From: Laguncularia racemosa | Lineage: Eukaryota > Streptophyta > Magnoliopsida > Myrtales > Combretaceae | Direction of reading: 5' to 3' | Assembly: GCA_037954665.1 (NCBI GenBank) | Contig: JBBMOL010000012.1 | Location: 8,680,001 to 8,744,000, forward strand | Length of the DNA stretch: 64,000 nt | Part shown: piece by piece, positions 10,725-21,481 of the stretch | Numbering within the stretch: position 1 is the first letter of the stretch | How the letters are laid out: each line of letters starts with the position of its first letter | Program-made: the position numbers and the translations under genes | Notes under the pieces: model-generated | Seen by the model: only the letters and a program-made list of their open reading frames with translations | Told to the model about the DNA's origin: nothing | Database searches by the model: none

Positions 10725-12469
10725 CGTAAGATGGACGGTGGTACAGTAAGTCCAATCTTGTTGATGGGGTGTTGAAATTGAGAACAAGAAAGTGGTTTTG
10801 TGAGTGCATCAACTAGTTGATCAGAGGACGAGATATGTGAGATACGGAGAAGACCCTATTGAACTTGTTCACAGATGAAGTGATAATCAAGTGCAACATG
10901 TTTCATTCGTGTGTGGAAGATAGGGTTTGAGCAAAGATTCATCGCCCCAACATTGTCACAGTAGATTACCGGAGGTAGGCGATTAAAGAAGCTGAGTTCT
11001 TGAAGTAAAGAGGAGATCCATCTTAGTTCAGCTGCTGTAGCGGCAACTGCTCTGTATTCTGCTTCAGTGGATGAACGGGCAATAGTGCGTTGTTTCTTGG
11101 AGCTCCATGAGATGGGATTGCAGCCGAGGTAGACAATGTAAGCACTGGTGGATGTATAGTCATCTTTGTCACCAGCCCAGTCAGCATCCGAGAAGGCATG
11201 AAGATGCTGAGCAGGCGATCTGCGAAGAGAAATGCCATAAGCTGTGGTGCCGCGAAGGTACCTGAGTAGACGTTTTGCAGCTTGCCAGTGTGTAGTAGTC
11301 GGTTGATGCATGAACTGGGATAGTTTGTTGACAGTATAAGCGATGTCTGGGCAAGTGATGGAGAGATATTGAAGGCTTCCGACCACATGATGAAATTCCT
11401 TCGGATCGGTTAAAGGTGAGCCATCACGGAGAATTAACGGAGGAGAAACCGCTAGTGGTGTAGTGACCGGTTTGGCAGTAGTCATATTTGTCCTAAGAAG
11501 GAGATCTTCAATGTATTTCTGTTGATTAGGAAACAGGCCAATGGTAGTCGGTAGGACTTCAACACCAAGAAAGTAATGGAGGAAGCCCATGTCTTTGATG
11601 GAGAATCGAGCAGCCAGGGATTGTATGCAATTGTGGACAGCTGACGTGGAGGTTCTAGTAATGATGATATCGTCAACATAAACTAGAAGAAAGATAATTG
11701 TGGTGTGTGACCGAAGGATGAACAGAGAGGAGTCTGCCAGGGAGTTGCGAAAACTAGAGTGAAATAAGTGTTGACGGAGTTCATGATACCAGGCACGAGG
11801 AGCTTGTTTAAGACCGTAGATTGCTTTACGAAGTTTGCACACATGATTAGGATCAATGAAGCCAGGAGGTTAGGCCATATAAACTTCTTCGTTGAGAGTA
11901 CCTTGGAGAAAGGCGGCGTTGACGTCGAGTTGATGAAGCGGCCAAACATGGTTTACTGCTAAGCTGAGGATGAGGCGGACTGTGACTGGCTTGATTACTG
12001 GACTGAAGGTTTCGGTGTAGTCTACCCTAGGGCGTTGGTGGAACCCTTTGGCAATTAGGCGAGCTTTGTACCTGTCAAGAGAGCCATTAGGAAGAAATTT
12101 AGTTCGAAAAATCCACTTACAACCAATGATATTGTGATGAGGTTGGGGGGGTGTGAGTTCCCACGTGCCATTACAAATGAGGGCATTAAATTCATCAGAC
12201 ATGGCCGCCCTCCAACTAGAGTCTTTGAGCGCCTGAGTAATGGTGCGAGGTTCAGTGAGTGAAGGAGGAGGTGGAGTTGTGGCAAGAAGATTGAGTTTGT
12301 GAATTGGTTTGTGGATGTTGTGTTTAGAGCGGGTGATAATGGTGCGAGGAGGAGTAGGTGTTGGGGAGTTGACAGTGGATGCATTGTGTGTGAGAGTAGG
12401 GAGAGCAGTAGAGGGTGGGGTGGAGAGTAAGGAGGTGATGGTGGAAGGATAGGAAGATGAAGTGAGCAC
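10725..12469 (-). pseudogene. copia-1 pol C-terminal part: reverse transcriptase and RNase H
   Basis: Two minus-strand open stretches (11870-12469 and 10856-11842) are in the same frame and are separated by one stop at 11870-11872. The first holds WRAAMSDEFNALICNGTWEL and YKARLIAKGFHQ, the start of the copia RT (RVT_2). The second begins with CKLRKAIYGLKQAPRAWY, carries the YVDDIII active-site box at about 11661-11690, and goes on to RNase H with DADWAGD and SSTEAEYRA. Another stop at 10856-10858 cuts the last 40 or so residues, which remain readable to about 10730 (DQLVDALTK). It is a nearly full-length RT with few lesions but is not translatable as it stands. Confidence 0.93.
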
Positions 12470-13098
12470 CAGTCTGTAGGCGTCAAATGAGTGGTGTGGA
12501 CAGGGGGGGATTGGCGAAAGGGAAAGACTGATTCAACAAAACAAACATGACGTGAGACATAGAGTCGACCAGTGGGGGTGTGAAGACAGAGGTATGCACT
12601 ATGGGTGGAGGAATAGCTAACGAACACACTTGGCAGGGAGCGGAGTTCAAGCTTGTGTTTGGTGTAGGGACGTAGCCAAGGATAGCACAGGCAACCGAAG
12701 CTACGGAGCTTTGTATAGTTGGGTGTGGTTGCAAAGAGTTTGAAGGCCGGAGAGAGGTGATGAAGTGTTGGAGTGGGGAGGCGATTGATGAGGTAGACAG
12801 CCGTAAGGAAGGCATAAGTCCAATAGGTGAGCGGCATGGAGGCGTGGGAGAGGAGTATAAGGCCGGTTTCTACAATGTGACAATGACGACGTTCGGAGTA
12901 TCCATTATGTTCAGGTGTATGGGGAGGAGTGGTGAGGTGAGTGATGCCATGAGTGGCCAAATAAGGAACAAGGGCCTAGTATTCGCCGCCATTGTCCGAG
13001 TAGAGAGTCTTAATGGTACGGGTGAACCAATTTTCAACCAATGTCTTGAACCTTATGAAGACATGGAGGACATCGGATTTGTGCTTGAGTGGAAAAAG
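12470..13098 (-). pseudogene. copia-1 integrase core
   Basis: The minus-strand frame open from 12975 to 12055 encodes HGITHLTTPPHTPEHNGYSE, the conserved integrase block that carries the last catalytic glutamate of the DDE triad. INRLPTPTL and FGCLCYPWLRPY follow, the usual copia post-core. A stop at 12976-12978 interrupts the preceding YSDNGGEY block, which holds the second catalytic aspartate. Near 12470-12530 the coding frame shifts by one into that of the RT. The shifted frame continues to 12055 as a spurious extension. Confidence 0.88.
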
Positions 13099-13803
13099 CT
13101 AGACGTATTTGGTGAAATGATCAATGAAAATTACATAGTATTTGAAGTTATGGACTGATGTAATGGGAGATGTCCATACATCTGTAAAGATAATTTCAAG
13201 AGGAGAAGACGAGGTTAATGTTGATGCATTGAAAGGTAATTTATGGCTTTTATTACAATGATAAGAAGTACAAGTAAATGAGGATTGCTCTAAGCTAGAT
13301 GCTGCTAAGTTGCTAGAGTGAAGGAGGTGCTTGAGGATGGGCAAAGAGGGATGTCCACGGTGATGCCACGTTAGAAGCGAGGTGGCAGTGCTGGAGAAGG
13401 CCAGTAGTGGTGGAGATGTGGGGGGTCAGATATAAATACCATCCTTAATGCGACCTTGGAGGAGAATGGTGCCTATTCGGAGATCCTTCACATAGAACGA
13501 AGAAGGTAAGAATTCAATAGAGGCATGATTGGATTTGCAAAATTGGGAGACAGAAATGAGGTTGCGATGCATTGATGGAACACACAGAACATTATTTAAG
13601 GTAAAGGAGTGAGATGAGGAGGGTAGAGAAATGGAACCGGTATAAGTAATGGGAAGCCTGGAGCCATCACCAATGATGATTTCATTCGTGCCGTCATAGG
13701 GATGGTGAAGAGCGAGATTGTTAAGATCGGTGGTGACATGGTGAGTGGCACCACTGTCCAACAACCAGGAAGGAGGGACAGAGGTGGATGCTACGGTGTT
13801 GGC
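13099..13803 (-). pseudogene. copia-1 aspartic protease and GAG-pre-integrase region
   Basis: The stretch 13426-13764 encodes LDSGATHHVT, the copia protease active site with its D-S-G triplet intact, followed by GDGSRLPI and LLQGRIKDGIY. After a TGA at 13426-13428 the same frame continues with WHHRGHPS, the HHCC-type integrase start, and FTDVWTSPI..YYVIFIDHFTKYV, which includes the first catalytic aspartate. A TAG at 13099-13101 ends it. All the stops are consistent with single C-to-T or G-to-A changes. Confidence 0.88.
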
Positions 13804-14787
13804 CTACGTCTGCTGTGATGAAGGCTGCTGAGGATGAGGCTGCTGTAGTGGATACAACTGTGTGGACAGGGTGAAAGGGGTGGGAGGTCTTGCATAGGGG
13901 TGTTGTTGGCGAAATAATGGACAATGAGCAACTACATGCCCGTATTGACGACACCATTGGCAACGGCCAAGGAAAGGGCGGGGGGAGCGAGGTGTGGTGG
14001 GGAGAAACGAACGAGGAGGGATGGAAGGTAGAGACGTGGAGGGAGGAACTGTGGGCAATGACCAAGGTAGACGTTGGCGGTGGGACCAGCAGTTGGAGCG
14101 TGCTTGGGAGGTGTGAGTTGAGGCAGGGAGGGAGGTGGAGTGAAGGGAGAGCTCTTTGTTGAGAAGTTTTTCATGTAGTTCTTCAAAGGTGATAGGGGTG
14201 TCTCGGCTGTTAACTGCATCAATAACAGATTGATAAGACTCTTCTAAGCCATCAAGGACTTTATCAATGAGGTCTTCATGATCCAAGGGTTTTCCAAGAG
14301 CTGCGAGTTCGTCTGCATGGACTTTGATGGATTGCATATACTCGGTGATCGAGTTAGAGCCTTTATTGATATGTTTCAGATTGTCTTTCAGTTATTTAAT
14401 GTGTCCACGGGTAGGTTTGGCATAGGTGTTTGCAAGGATTTGCCATGCTTGGAGAGAGGTGTCAGCTTGAGTGATTAAAGGAACAATGTTGGAGGAGAGG
14501 GTGCCAACAAGTGCTCCGAAAAGCATCTTGTCTTGGCGTCGCCAGGTGACATAGGCTGGATTTGGTGTGATGCTGTCATCTATTATGATAGTGGCCGGTG
14601 GTGGTGGATGGGAGCCATCGATGAACTTGGACAGATCATATCCTATGAGTATGGCTTCAATTTGGGTTTTCCACAAGAGATAGTTAGAGTTGTTAAGTTT
14701 GATGGAGTTGTGGATAGTGATCATGATGAGGGGTTGGGTTGGTTCCATGTTGTTTTGGATGATGGTTGAGGTGTCTTCCGGAGTCAT
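13804..14787 (-). pseudogene. copia-1 gag with CCHC zinc knuckle
   Basis: It starts at an ATG (plus position 14787) after the primer site. The first 131 codons hold the copia gag (UBN2-type) signature, with LNNSNYLLWKTQIEAIL and WRRQDKMLFGALVG, and are ended by one TAA at 14392-14394. The same frame continues in 14337-13804 with DELAALGKPL and VLDGLEESY, then the knuckle CQWCRQYGHVVAHC (CX2CX4HX4C). A proline- and serine-rich tail ends at a TAG at 13804. Apart from these stops the capsid protein is complete. Confidence 0.9.
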
Positions 14788-14840
14788 GATCGTGAGGTTG
14801 GTTGTAGAGGGTTTTGGTTTGATCTTAGGTGTTGTGGAGA

Positions 14841-14853
14841 GGCTCTGATACCA
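14841..14853 (-). other. Primer-binding site of copia-1
   Basis: TGGTATCAGAGCC on the minus strand lies directly beside the inner end of the 5' LTR. It is the common initiator-methionine tRNA primer site of plant copia elements. Confidence 0.88.
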
Positions 14854-15180
14854 TGTAAAGATAATGAAGTAATGATCACAACAAGAACTTCTGAATTCAC
14901 TATTTGTAATTTGTTTTTGTTGTACATATATATATATATATTTGATTTTGTTGTGTTACAAATCTATTGTTTTAATCATGTAGGTGATTTGAGTTAATCC
15001 GAATTCCTTTAGCTGTTATTGATCCTAATATGTTTGTTGTTGCTATTGCTGTGGTTGATCTGGTCTGTTGTTGCTGTGGTTGATCAGAATTGCTGCTGCT
15101 GCTGTTGTTAGTCCGGATCTGGTGCTGCAGCGGTTGTGTGTTGTTGAGTTGTTGGATTTGTTGGTTGTTGATGTTTATGA
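14854..15180 (-). repeat. 5' LTR of copia-1
   Basis: It matches 10382-10718 throughout, differing by about 15 to 20 substitutions and a few small indels, one of them in a (TA)n run. Its outer end reads TTTATGA where the partner has TTTATCA. CCAGT follows at 15181-15185 as the target duplication. Confidence 0.92.
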
Positions 15181-15185
15181 CCAGT
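15181..15185. other. Target-site duplication of copia-1, right copy (CCAGT)
   Basis: It is identical to 10377-10381. Confidence 0.9.
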
Positions 15186-16260
15186 AATATAAATTGAACT
15201 CGTACCCACAAGGTCAAAACCTCGGCTACTTGTTCAAAAAGAACATATAAGAGAATATATCTCTTCAATTGAAAATCCATCCATCTTACATAATACAAGT
15301 TTTGATACCCTATTTATAAGGTTCTAAGGCTAATTAATGAAAAAAAAAACCATCTACATATCCATCAACAACCCAGTACCAAAGCATATATTAAATATGT
15401 TTCTCCTAATCACACAAATAACTATATTGTTGATATAAGTAATGACCTCAATTATCTTCTAGAATACTCGCTTACTATCTTGGTTGATTTGAGCTTCATT
15501 TTCTTAGGCTTGGATAACATTAATAGATTTGGGTTCAACCCAGCTTTATGTCTTCAAGGCCATTCCAGACTTAACCCCATTTTCAAAAATGATCTTCACA
15601 AAGCCTTACATGACATGCTTGATCTGTTTTGCTCGTGTCTTTGTGATTGGCCCTTCGAGTACTTGTAATTTCTCAATTTCACTTCGAATGCAATTGTCCT
15701 CTTTAACACCCAAACCTTAAAATGTTCCTCCATCATTAGGGGTCACAAGCTTTATGTTGCTATTTCGATCTCTTGATGGCTTCAATTGAAACATCCTTGA
15801 GTAGTCGAGAAGTCGAGAAGGCAGGTGTCCCAAGCTAAGTCTCCCTATGCTAAGTATTATTGAGAACACGTGGTGTGTCAAGAGAATCTAAGCAATTAGC
15901 TTGATGATGTCAACAATTAGGAAAGGCATCAGACATTGTTTAAACTTGTTGTACTAACCCGACCTAAAGGGTGATGGAGCTCTGACAATGATTCCGTGGA
16001 GAGTCCTGACCAGACTGCACAGAATATAAGGGACCATTGACTCCCCGAACAAGTATTAATTTGATTTGTCTTCTCTCACGTAAATACAAGTGCATTTAAT
16101 GCAAGGTATAGCTATTGATGCCCCATTGAACGAGACGCAGGCAGGAAATTTCACACCAATTTGATCCCCACTGTTGATTAAAATTGTGGGCCACCTGTCA
16201 AAATCTGGTTGGAGGATGTCTTGTCGCGTCCTTCCTGTGGTCGTCTCTTCATTTCTTGTA
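15186..16260 (-). other. 3' internal non-coding part of Tat-type copy 2, continued
   Basis: No coding frame is recognisable. On the plus strand this is the region upstream of the antisense ORF, so it probably holds that gene's distal promoter, while on the minus strand it is the 3' untranslated part of the element. I see no repeats or palindromes of note. Confidence 0.5.
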
Positions 16261-16267
16261 CCTAAGC

Positions 16268-16276
16268 CTATATATA
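16268..16276 (+). promoter_or_regulatory. TATA box of the antisense ORF
   Basis: CTATATATA lies about 125 bp before the likely ATG (16402) of the plus-strand ORF inside the minus-strand Tat element. The spacing is reasonable for a plant promoter with a leader of about 100 nt. That it works as a promoter is inference. Confidence 0.5.
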
Positions 16277-17390
16277 CTAGTCACCTTCGCTATTACCACA
16301 CTATTGCCATACATTCAAAATTTTTTAATCCTTTTATACAAAAATCTTCACGTGTCTTAAATCTTTAAAAGCTTGATCCCAATTTCGTTGCACAGCTAAG
16401 TATGACTTCTTTGTCTTCTTCTCGCATTCAATCTAATCGGCAGGAGAGACACACTCCCCCCTTAGCGGCGGCAGAAGACTCTCCGGCGTGACTCCGACAT
16501 GAACAATGACTCCAAGAGTAATTTGGAGAGGGAAATCAATGTTGTAGCCGTAATCGCCCAAATACCGAGGGATGTGTATGTGGACGATTGCAAAGAGAGA
16601 CGACCAAGACAACCTCTATACTTGGTGGTCGAAGAGGAAAATACACCTAATGGGGTTCGAAGCACCCTATCATACGGAGAGCTGTTGGAAGTAAGGAAGT
16701 ATTTCTGGCCACACCCTCAAGGGTGGAAAATTGAGAAACCCAAGGCCAATGACTGAGTTGCTCTTATGGTTGGTCGGCGGTTTGTCTTTACATGAAACAC
16801 ATGGAGTTAGGGCTTCAAGCTCCCTTTACCAAGTTCAAAGGAAGTTTTTCAACTATCAACAGGTTTCACCAACCTAGCTTGTGCCAAATGCCTATAAATT
16901 GTTGATCGCATTCGAGACATTGCGCTAGCACTTCGTCCTCCGAGCTACCCCATAACTCCTCCATTTTTTCGACGGGCCGAAGAGGTCAAATGTTGGCTAG
17001 TACTACCTGACCAACCGTTCGAGCAAAAAGCTATTTGTTGGACTATACTATCTATCCACGGGTGGAAAAGTTGATACTTGGTGGTGGCGTGTGATACTGA
17101 CCCAGGCTTTTGGATGAACTGGGTCAAACCAATCAGAACGTCGACTATTTGGGCTCTAGGACTGAGCGACAAGGTTGTGGTAGAACGTCTCTTAAACAAG
17201 CTTCGAAACAGGTCAGACCAGCTAGAGAATGCATTGAAGGTGGTGGACGAGTATCTGTACAACGGAAAACTTACTAAGAGTGTGGCCCGTGATGGTGAGG
17301 AAGCTTCTAAGCTTATGTTATTGACCGTACCAAAGTGGACTGCAATGGGAAGAATGTTTCTCTGTTTCCGCTAGGGGAATTGATCTCCCT

Positions 17391-17463
17391 CTAAGCTCTT
17401 CATTCAGCACGATAACCTTTTTCCAACTTTCTTACTTCCTCTTATTGTTCCTTTTTTGCGTAG
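17391..17463 (+). other. Probable intron of the antisense ORF, donor degraded
   Basis: A pyrimidine-rich stretch ends in TTTTTTGCGTAG at 17463, a good acceptor, after which a coding block (VCNFEKAL) resumes. The expected donor position reads CTAAGC, one base from GTAAGC. The call is weaker than for the second intron. Confidence 0.4.
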
Positions 17464-18104
17464 GTATGCAACTTTGAGAAGGCACTCCTACTAACCTTAT
17501 TGCTAGAAGAAAGGCTACTGCTGCAGCAAAGAGGTCCCAAAGAGCACCTCCAGTGCCGACTAAGTGGAATAGGGCACCAGCTCTGCGACCTCGAGAAGTT
17601 TTCCTTTCCATTAGGGAAGGGAGAGGGGCGATCGATGTCAATCGCCTACAGGAGTGCCAGGCAACCGCGTAGAGAGACAAGGGAAAGGCTCCTGAAGGAG
17701 TTGCACACCAACCACGAAAGCGAGCTCGCATTAACACGACAGAAACCGAGCATGTGGAAGTTTAAGGTCAAGCTTGCGAGGATATCATGTACCTCGATGC
17801 CGAATCCGAGTCAATGGAGCAGCTCAATCAACGTCGTGGCATAGGCCCCGCTTTGCTAGCTGAGGAGAAGGTTGAGGAGACTGCTTCGTCAGCTCCAAGG
17901 GTTTCATCTCCTCAATGTTAACGCCAGATCTATCACTCCCTCTGGTTAGTGTACAACTCGGATATCGGCCTAAGCGACGGAAGGATCAACAGCGAGATCC
18001 TAAGGGGGACTATGCTATCAAAGGAGGAAGCTACAATTGAAGGTAACCTCCATAGGATGTCCAAAGACAACATTGAAAGGCTTATCAACGCAAAGCTTCA
18101 TGAT

Positions 18105-18179
18105 GTAAGTGCCTTTACTTCGACAGTCCTTACTTTGCATTAATATGCTTTCTTCTAACCTTCATGTTCTATCCTGCAG
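18105..18179 (+). other. Spliceosomal intron in the antisense ORF
   Basis: This 75-bp stretch starts GTAAGTGCC and ends ATCCTGCAG, with T-rich sequence between. Removing it joins the block ending LINAKLHD to FTGYLVKSFDLWGAKL, restoring a continuous reading frame. Both splice sites match the plant consensus. An intron on the plus strand shows that this ORF was expressed from its own transcript and not from the element's genomic RNA. Confidence 0.65.
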
Positions 18180-19126
18180 TTCACTGGTTATCTAGTAAAG
18201 TCTTTCGACCTTTGGGGTGCCAAACTCAAGCAATTGGGAGAGCTTTGATCTGAATACAAAGCTTTAGTCTCCTTGCACCAGCGGCTGTATGGAGGCTATA
18301 AAAAGCTCTCTAATGACATGTTTAATGTGTCACAGAAAGCAAAAGATGCCAAGGAGACGGCTAGGAAGATTTAGGAGGACGCTTATCATCAGCTTGCCTA
18401 CATGGAAGAACTTCAGATTGGAACCAAGGCAAAGGTCAACGCACTGAGGGTGCGGGTAGAGACGAAGGTCAAAGCCAACATGGATCTCGTCACCAAGGTC
18501 ACTGAGCTCGAGAGGTGCGATGGAGACCTTACAGCCGAGGTGAAAAGGCTTTCCAACCAACTTGACAGTGCTAACAAACAACTGGAGAGTGTAAACAAAT
18601 AGCTTGAGTCTTAGGAAGAGGCCTATGTTAGAGGGAAAACAAACTACATGCTGAGATTCGTCAACTGTGAGAAGATGCCAATCGAGATACCTTGGAGAAA
18701 TAAATATTTGACAAGATAATGACAAGTAAAGAGTAGTCTGACCTCCAAGAACGTAAAATCATGGAAGGCATGCAACCAATTAGGGTCGAGATCTTATAAG
18801 CACATCCCGATTATGATCTTAGTTGCCTAGACTGCTATGATGACCCGGTGGTGGCCGACGCAAGTGCTGGGGGAAGGATGGCCAATGATAAGCCTGTAAT
18901 AGGAGAGGCAGTCAAAGGCCAAGATCTATCCCAAAGAAACGATCGGCACATCAAGGAGCCGGGTCATGCCAAGGAAATAGATCGTGAGAGGAGATCGGGC
19001 CACGATCAGACCAAGGATGCCCTGTTCCCACCCCCACCCCCCCCACAACACTCCAAGTTTAGATCCTCCTTAAGATTCACTGCCCCCTTCAAAGCTGCAC
19101 GCTACGAAGAGGCTTGCCACTGCTGA

Positions 19127-19869
19127 TGTAGATGAAATTATAGAAACTTTAATCATCCCCTCTCTAGAGAACTAGGAAATTGTTTCCTCTTCATTTCACA
19201 CTCTTATTTTTTCCAAGTCGGTATGTTGACTTTCAAATTGTAACTTTTGATGGACCCTATTATTTTCTTGTGACAACGTTAACATCTTCTCTTATTGCTC
19301 TGTTCTTTTTGTGGCACAATTGTTTCTACTTGAAAGAGCTCTTTATGTAATTGTTGTAGATGTTTGATTGCTCTGTTTCCTTATGTGCTCTACTTTTCAT
19401 GGCTATTTGCACTTAACTTCTCTTACTTTGATTTGTTTATTTTATTGTTATTGATGATGAATTGTTCATTTAGGGGTCCTTAGATGTCTAGACTCAAGTC
19501 TTGTTGACGAGTTTCTAGTGAATGCTTTAAATGGACCTCAAGAGGTGAGGTGCTCTAACTGTTCTATAATAGTCTAAGAGTCAAAAAGTCCATCCACCCA
19601 TTAAAGGGCTAGGACATATGGTTATCAAGAGTCCGTTTGCTTGTATGTTTGAAAGCGTAGCCTTGATATTGATTTAGAGTTCATTAACTATGACAAGGTT
19701 AGGACTAAGCGTGATTAAGATTCCATTCACCCCAAATAGGTATGAACTTACTGAATATAAGAAGTCTTTTCACCTCGAATAGACTGGGATTATGTCAGTT
19801 TGACATAACATAAGTAAATAAATATACAAGTAGTCACAATCAAATTTTGTGAAACATAAGAATGTCATT
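19127..19869. other. Non-coding segment between the antisense ORF and the pol end
   Basis: Both genes of the Tat element end here head to head. The plus strand at 19150-19450 is T-rich, as expected of a 3' untranslated region of the antisense gene. The stretch 19490-19830 has no ORF and no similarity that I recognise. No LTR is found here. Confidence 0.5.
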
Positions 19870-20823
19870 TATTAATCAATATCTAAGTTTACAAATACTT
19901 AAACATTGATCTAGTCAAAATATGGCCTAAGGTTGTCAGAATTTCAAGTCCGAAGAATAGGTTGACCATCCAATCTCTCAAGCTTGTATGCTCCATTGCC
20001 TAGGTCCTCAACAACTCTTACTAGATCTTCCTAGTTCGACACAAGCTTCCCTTGACCTTCAAGAGACCCAATGGCTTCCATTTTTCTACATACTAGGTCG
20101 CTTAGCAGGTTAACCTTGTTTCTAACCTTTTTGTCATTGTAGCAAGCAACTCGATGCTAATATGCCATTACTTGATTCCATGCGGTGTCTTGAATCTCTT
20201 TTATTGTGTTGAAGTTGGTTTAGAGTCCAACCTGGTTAACTAATAAGTCCATACTTTAAGTTTTGATGTTAGGGAGCTCCGATTTGACTAAGTGGATGGC
20301 TTCTAAGCTAAAGGTGAGCTTGAATGGGGCTTCCCCTATGGAGGTCCTATGAGTGGTTTGGTACCTAAACAAAATGGTTAGAAGCTCATCCTCCCATTTA
20401 CCCTTCGCCTAGTCAACTCCTTTATTGAGACTGTTGAGCACTATCTTACTCACAACCTCAACTTGTCCATTCAACCGAGGATGTGCCACTAAGGTATAGT
20501 GAACTTTGATGTGATGCTCGTTGCAGAACTTTCTAAACTTTTGGTTGTCAAAATGCGTCCCATTATCTATTATTAATATGTATGGAACATCATATCTGCT
20601 ATGGATATTATTAAGGATGAAGGTTTCAATGCTCCTCTCGATGATCTTGATTACGACCTCAACCTTTACCCACTTAGTAAAATAGTCAACAACAACAATA
20701 ATAAACCGCTGCTAACCTTAAGCATTGGGGAAAGGACCTAAAATGTCCACACCCCATTAGTCAAAAGGCTAAGGGTTGGTAAAGGAGTGCAAGTGGTTGC
20801 TTAGAGCAAGCTCTATCAATGCT
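19870..20823 (-). pseudogene. Integrase core and C-terminal pol of Tat-type copy 2 (3' part of the split gene)
   Basis: The minus strand from 20823 reads WGVDILGPFPNA, then VVVDYFTKWVEV, then a block like IIDNGTHFDNQKF, carrying the first two aspartates of the DDE triad. GQVEVVSKIVLNSLNK follows, with the final catalytic glutamate. After it come RYQTTHRTSIGEAPF and, at about 19900-20080, the C-terminal YKLERLDGQPILR-type end of gypsy pol. Stops and frameshifts are scattered through it. It is cut from its zinc-finger part (29192-29549) by the copia-2 insertion. Confidence 0.85.
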
Positions 20824-21038
20824 TGTTATGTATACTAATCCTACATCTCTTAGTTTATAGAATACTAAGCTTGTATACGTATATAAATACTTGTATAGTA
20901 TAATATTTATTAAAAATAATAATAATATTTAAGGTTTCTCTTCTCTCTCTATTTTACTTGTATAGTATAATATTTATTTAAAAATAATAATAATATTTAA
21001 GGTTTCTCTTCTCTCTCTATTTTCCTTTCCTCTTAATA
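20824..21038 (+). repeat. 5' LTR of copia-2 with internal duplication
   Basis: It matches the 143-bp 3' LTR (29049-29191) except for an extra internal tandem copy of about 67 bp: 20889-20955 is repeated at 20956-21023, each unit holding an AATAATAATATTT segment and a (TC)n run. The duplication is absent from the 3' LTR, so it arose after insertion. Confidence 0.9.
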
Positions 21039-21050
21039 TGGTATCAGAGC
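21039..21050 (+). other. Primer-binding site of copia-2
   Basis: TGGTATCAGAGC follows the 5' LTR directly and is of the initiator-methionine tRNA type. Confidence 0.88.
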
Positions 21051-21481
21051 TAAGGAATGAGAAACCCTAAATTTGCCTAAACACTTCAAAAAAAAAAAAA
21101 AAAACTAATTTCGACGGTGAGTACTATTCACTAAACCCTAATTTCGATGGGGAGGTACTTTCCAATGTTGGATTTAAAATCCGATCACATCACTATGTTC
21201 CTCTCTTCTCCGGTGTCAAATCCCAAAAGCCTTGTCGTCGGAAGCTCCTCCACGCACTGCCATTATCCTTATATCTACTTATTTAAGGGTTCACAATGAT
21301 TATTTTGCTTTATTAAGGTGTGAAACAACAACACCATCCTCTTCCGCATATGTTCGCCTTCATATACCATCAACCACCACTGTTCATCGTCGACCACCGC
21401 TGACCGCCATCGACCACCACTATTTGTTTGTTCTTTTCACCTTTTTTTCATTCCTTTTTTAAGGTGTTCTCTTAATCCAAT

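Larger units (their letters stand above)
10382..15180 (-). mobile_element. Ty1/copia retrotransposon copia-1, complete but inactive
   Basis: It has paired LTRs of 337 and 327 bp, about 95% alike by eye, and an exact 5-bp target duplication CCAGT. A primer-binding site TGGTATCAGAGCC (minus strand, 14841-14853) matches the initiator-Met tRNA type, and a polypurine tract lies at 10719-10729. One polyprotein in copia order (gag, protease, integrase, RT, RNase H) fills the interior on the minus strand. The reading frame holds seven in-frame stops and one frameshift. The high LTR identity marks it as a fairly late insertion into the 3' internal region of the Tat element, in the same orientation as its host. 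Confidence 0.95.
16402..19126 (+). pseudogene. Antisense ORF of the Tat-type element (PF04195-like, coiled coil), decayed
   Basis: It runs opposite to gag-pol, between the end of pol and the 3' LTR. The first ATG is at 16402 (MTSLSSSRIQ). Positions 16650-17070 carry degraded blocks such as GFKLPLP and IRDIALALR that fit the 'putative gypsy type transposon' domain (PF04195). At 17480-17600 comes a basic segment (LIARRKATAAAKRS), and at 18290-18610 a lysine/glutamate-rich region with heptad spacing, probably a coiled coil. The C-terminal HPDYDLSCLDCYDD segment near 18800 is typical of the family. A spliceosomal intron is clear at 18105-18179 and another is likely at about 17391-17463. Several stops and frame changes disable it. 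Its function is unknown even in intact relatives. Confidence 0.7.

Noticed and set aside
12757..13158. A 133-codon plus-strand ORF
   Set aside because: It lies wholly opposite the copia-1 integrase, which has clear motifs on the minus strand.
15480..15720. Plus-strand ORFs of 62 to 63 codons upstream of the antisense gene
   Set aside because: The two ORFs overlap in different frames and contain no motif. They lie in the non-coding part of the Tat element.
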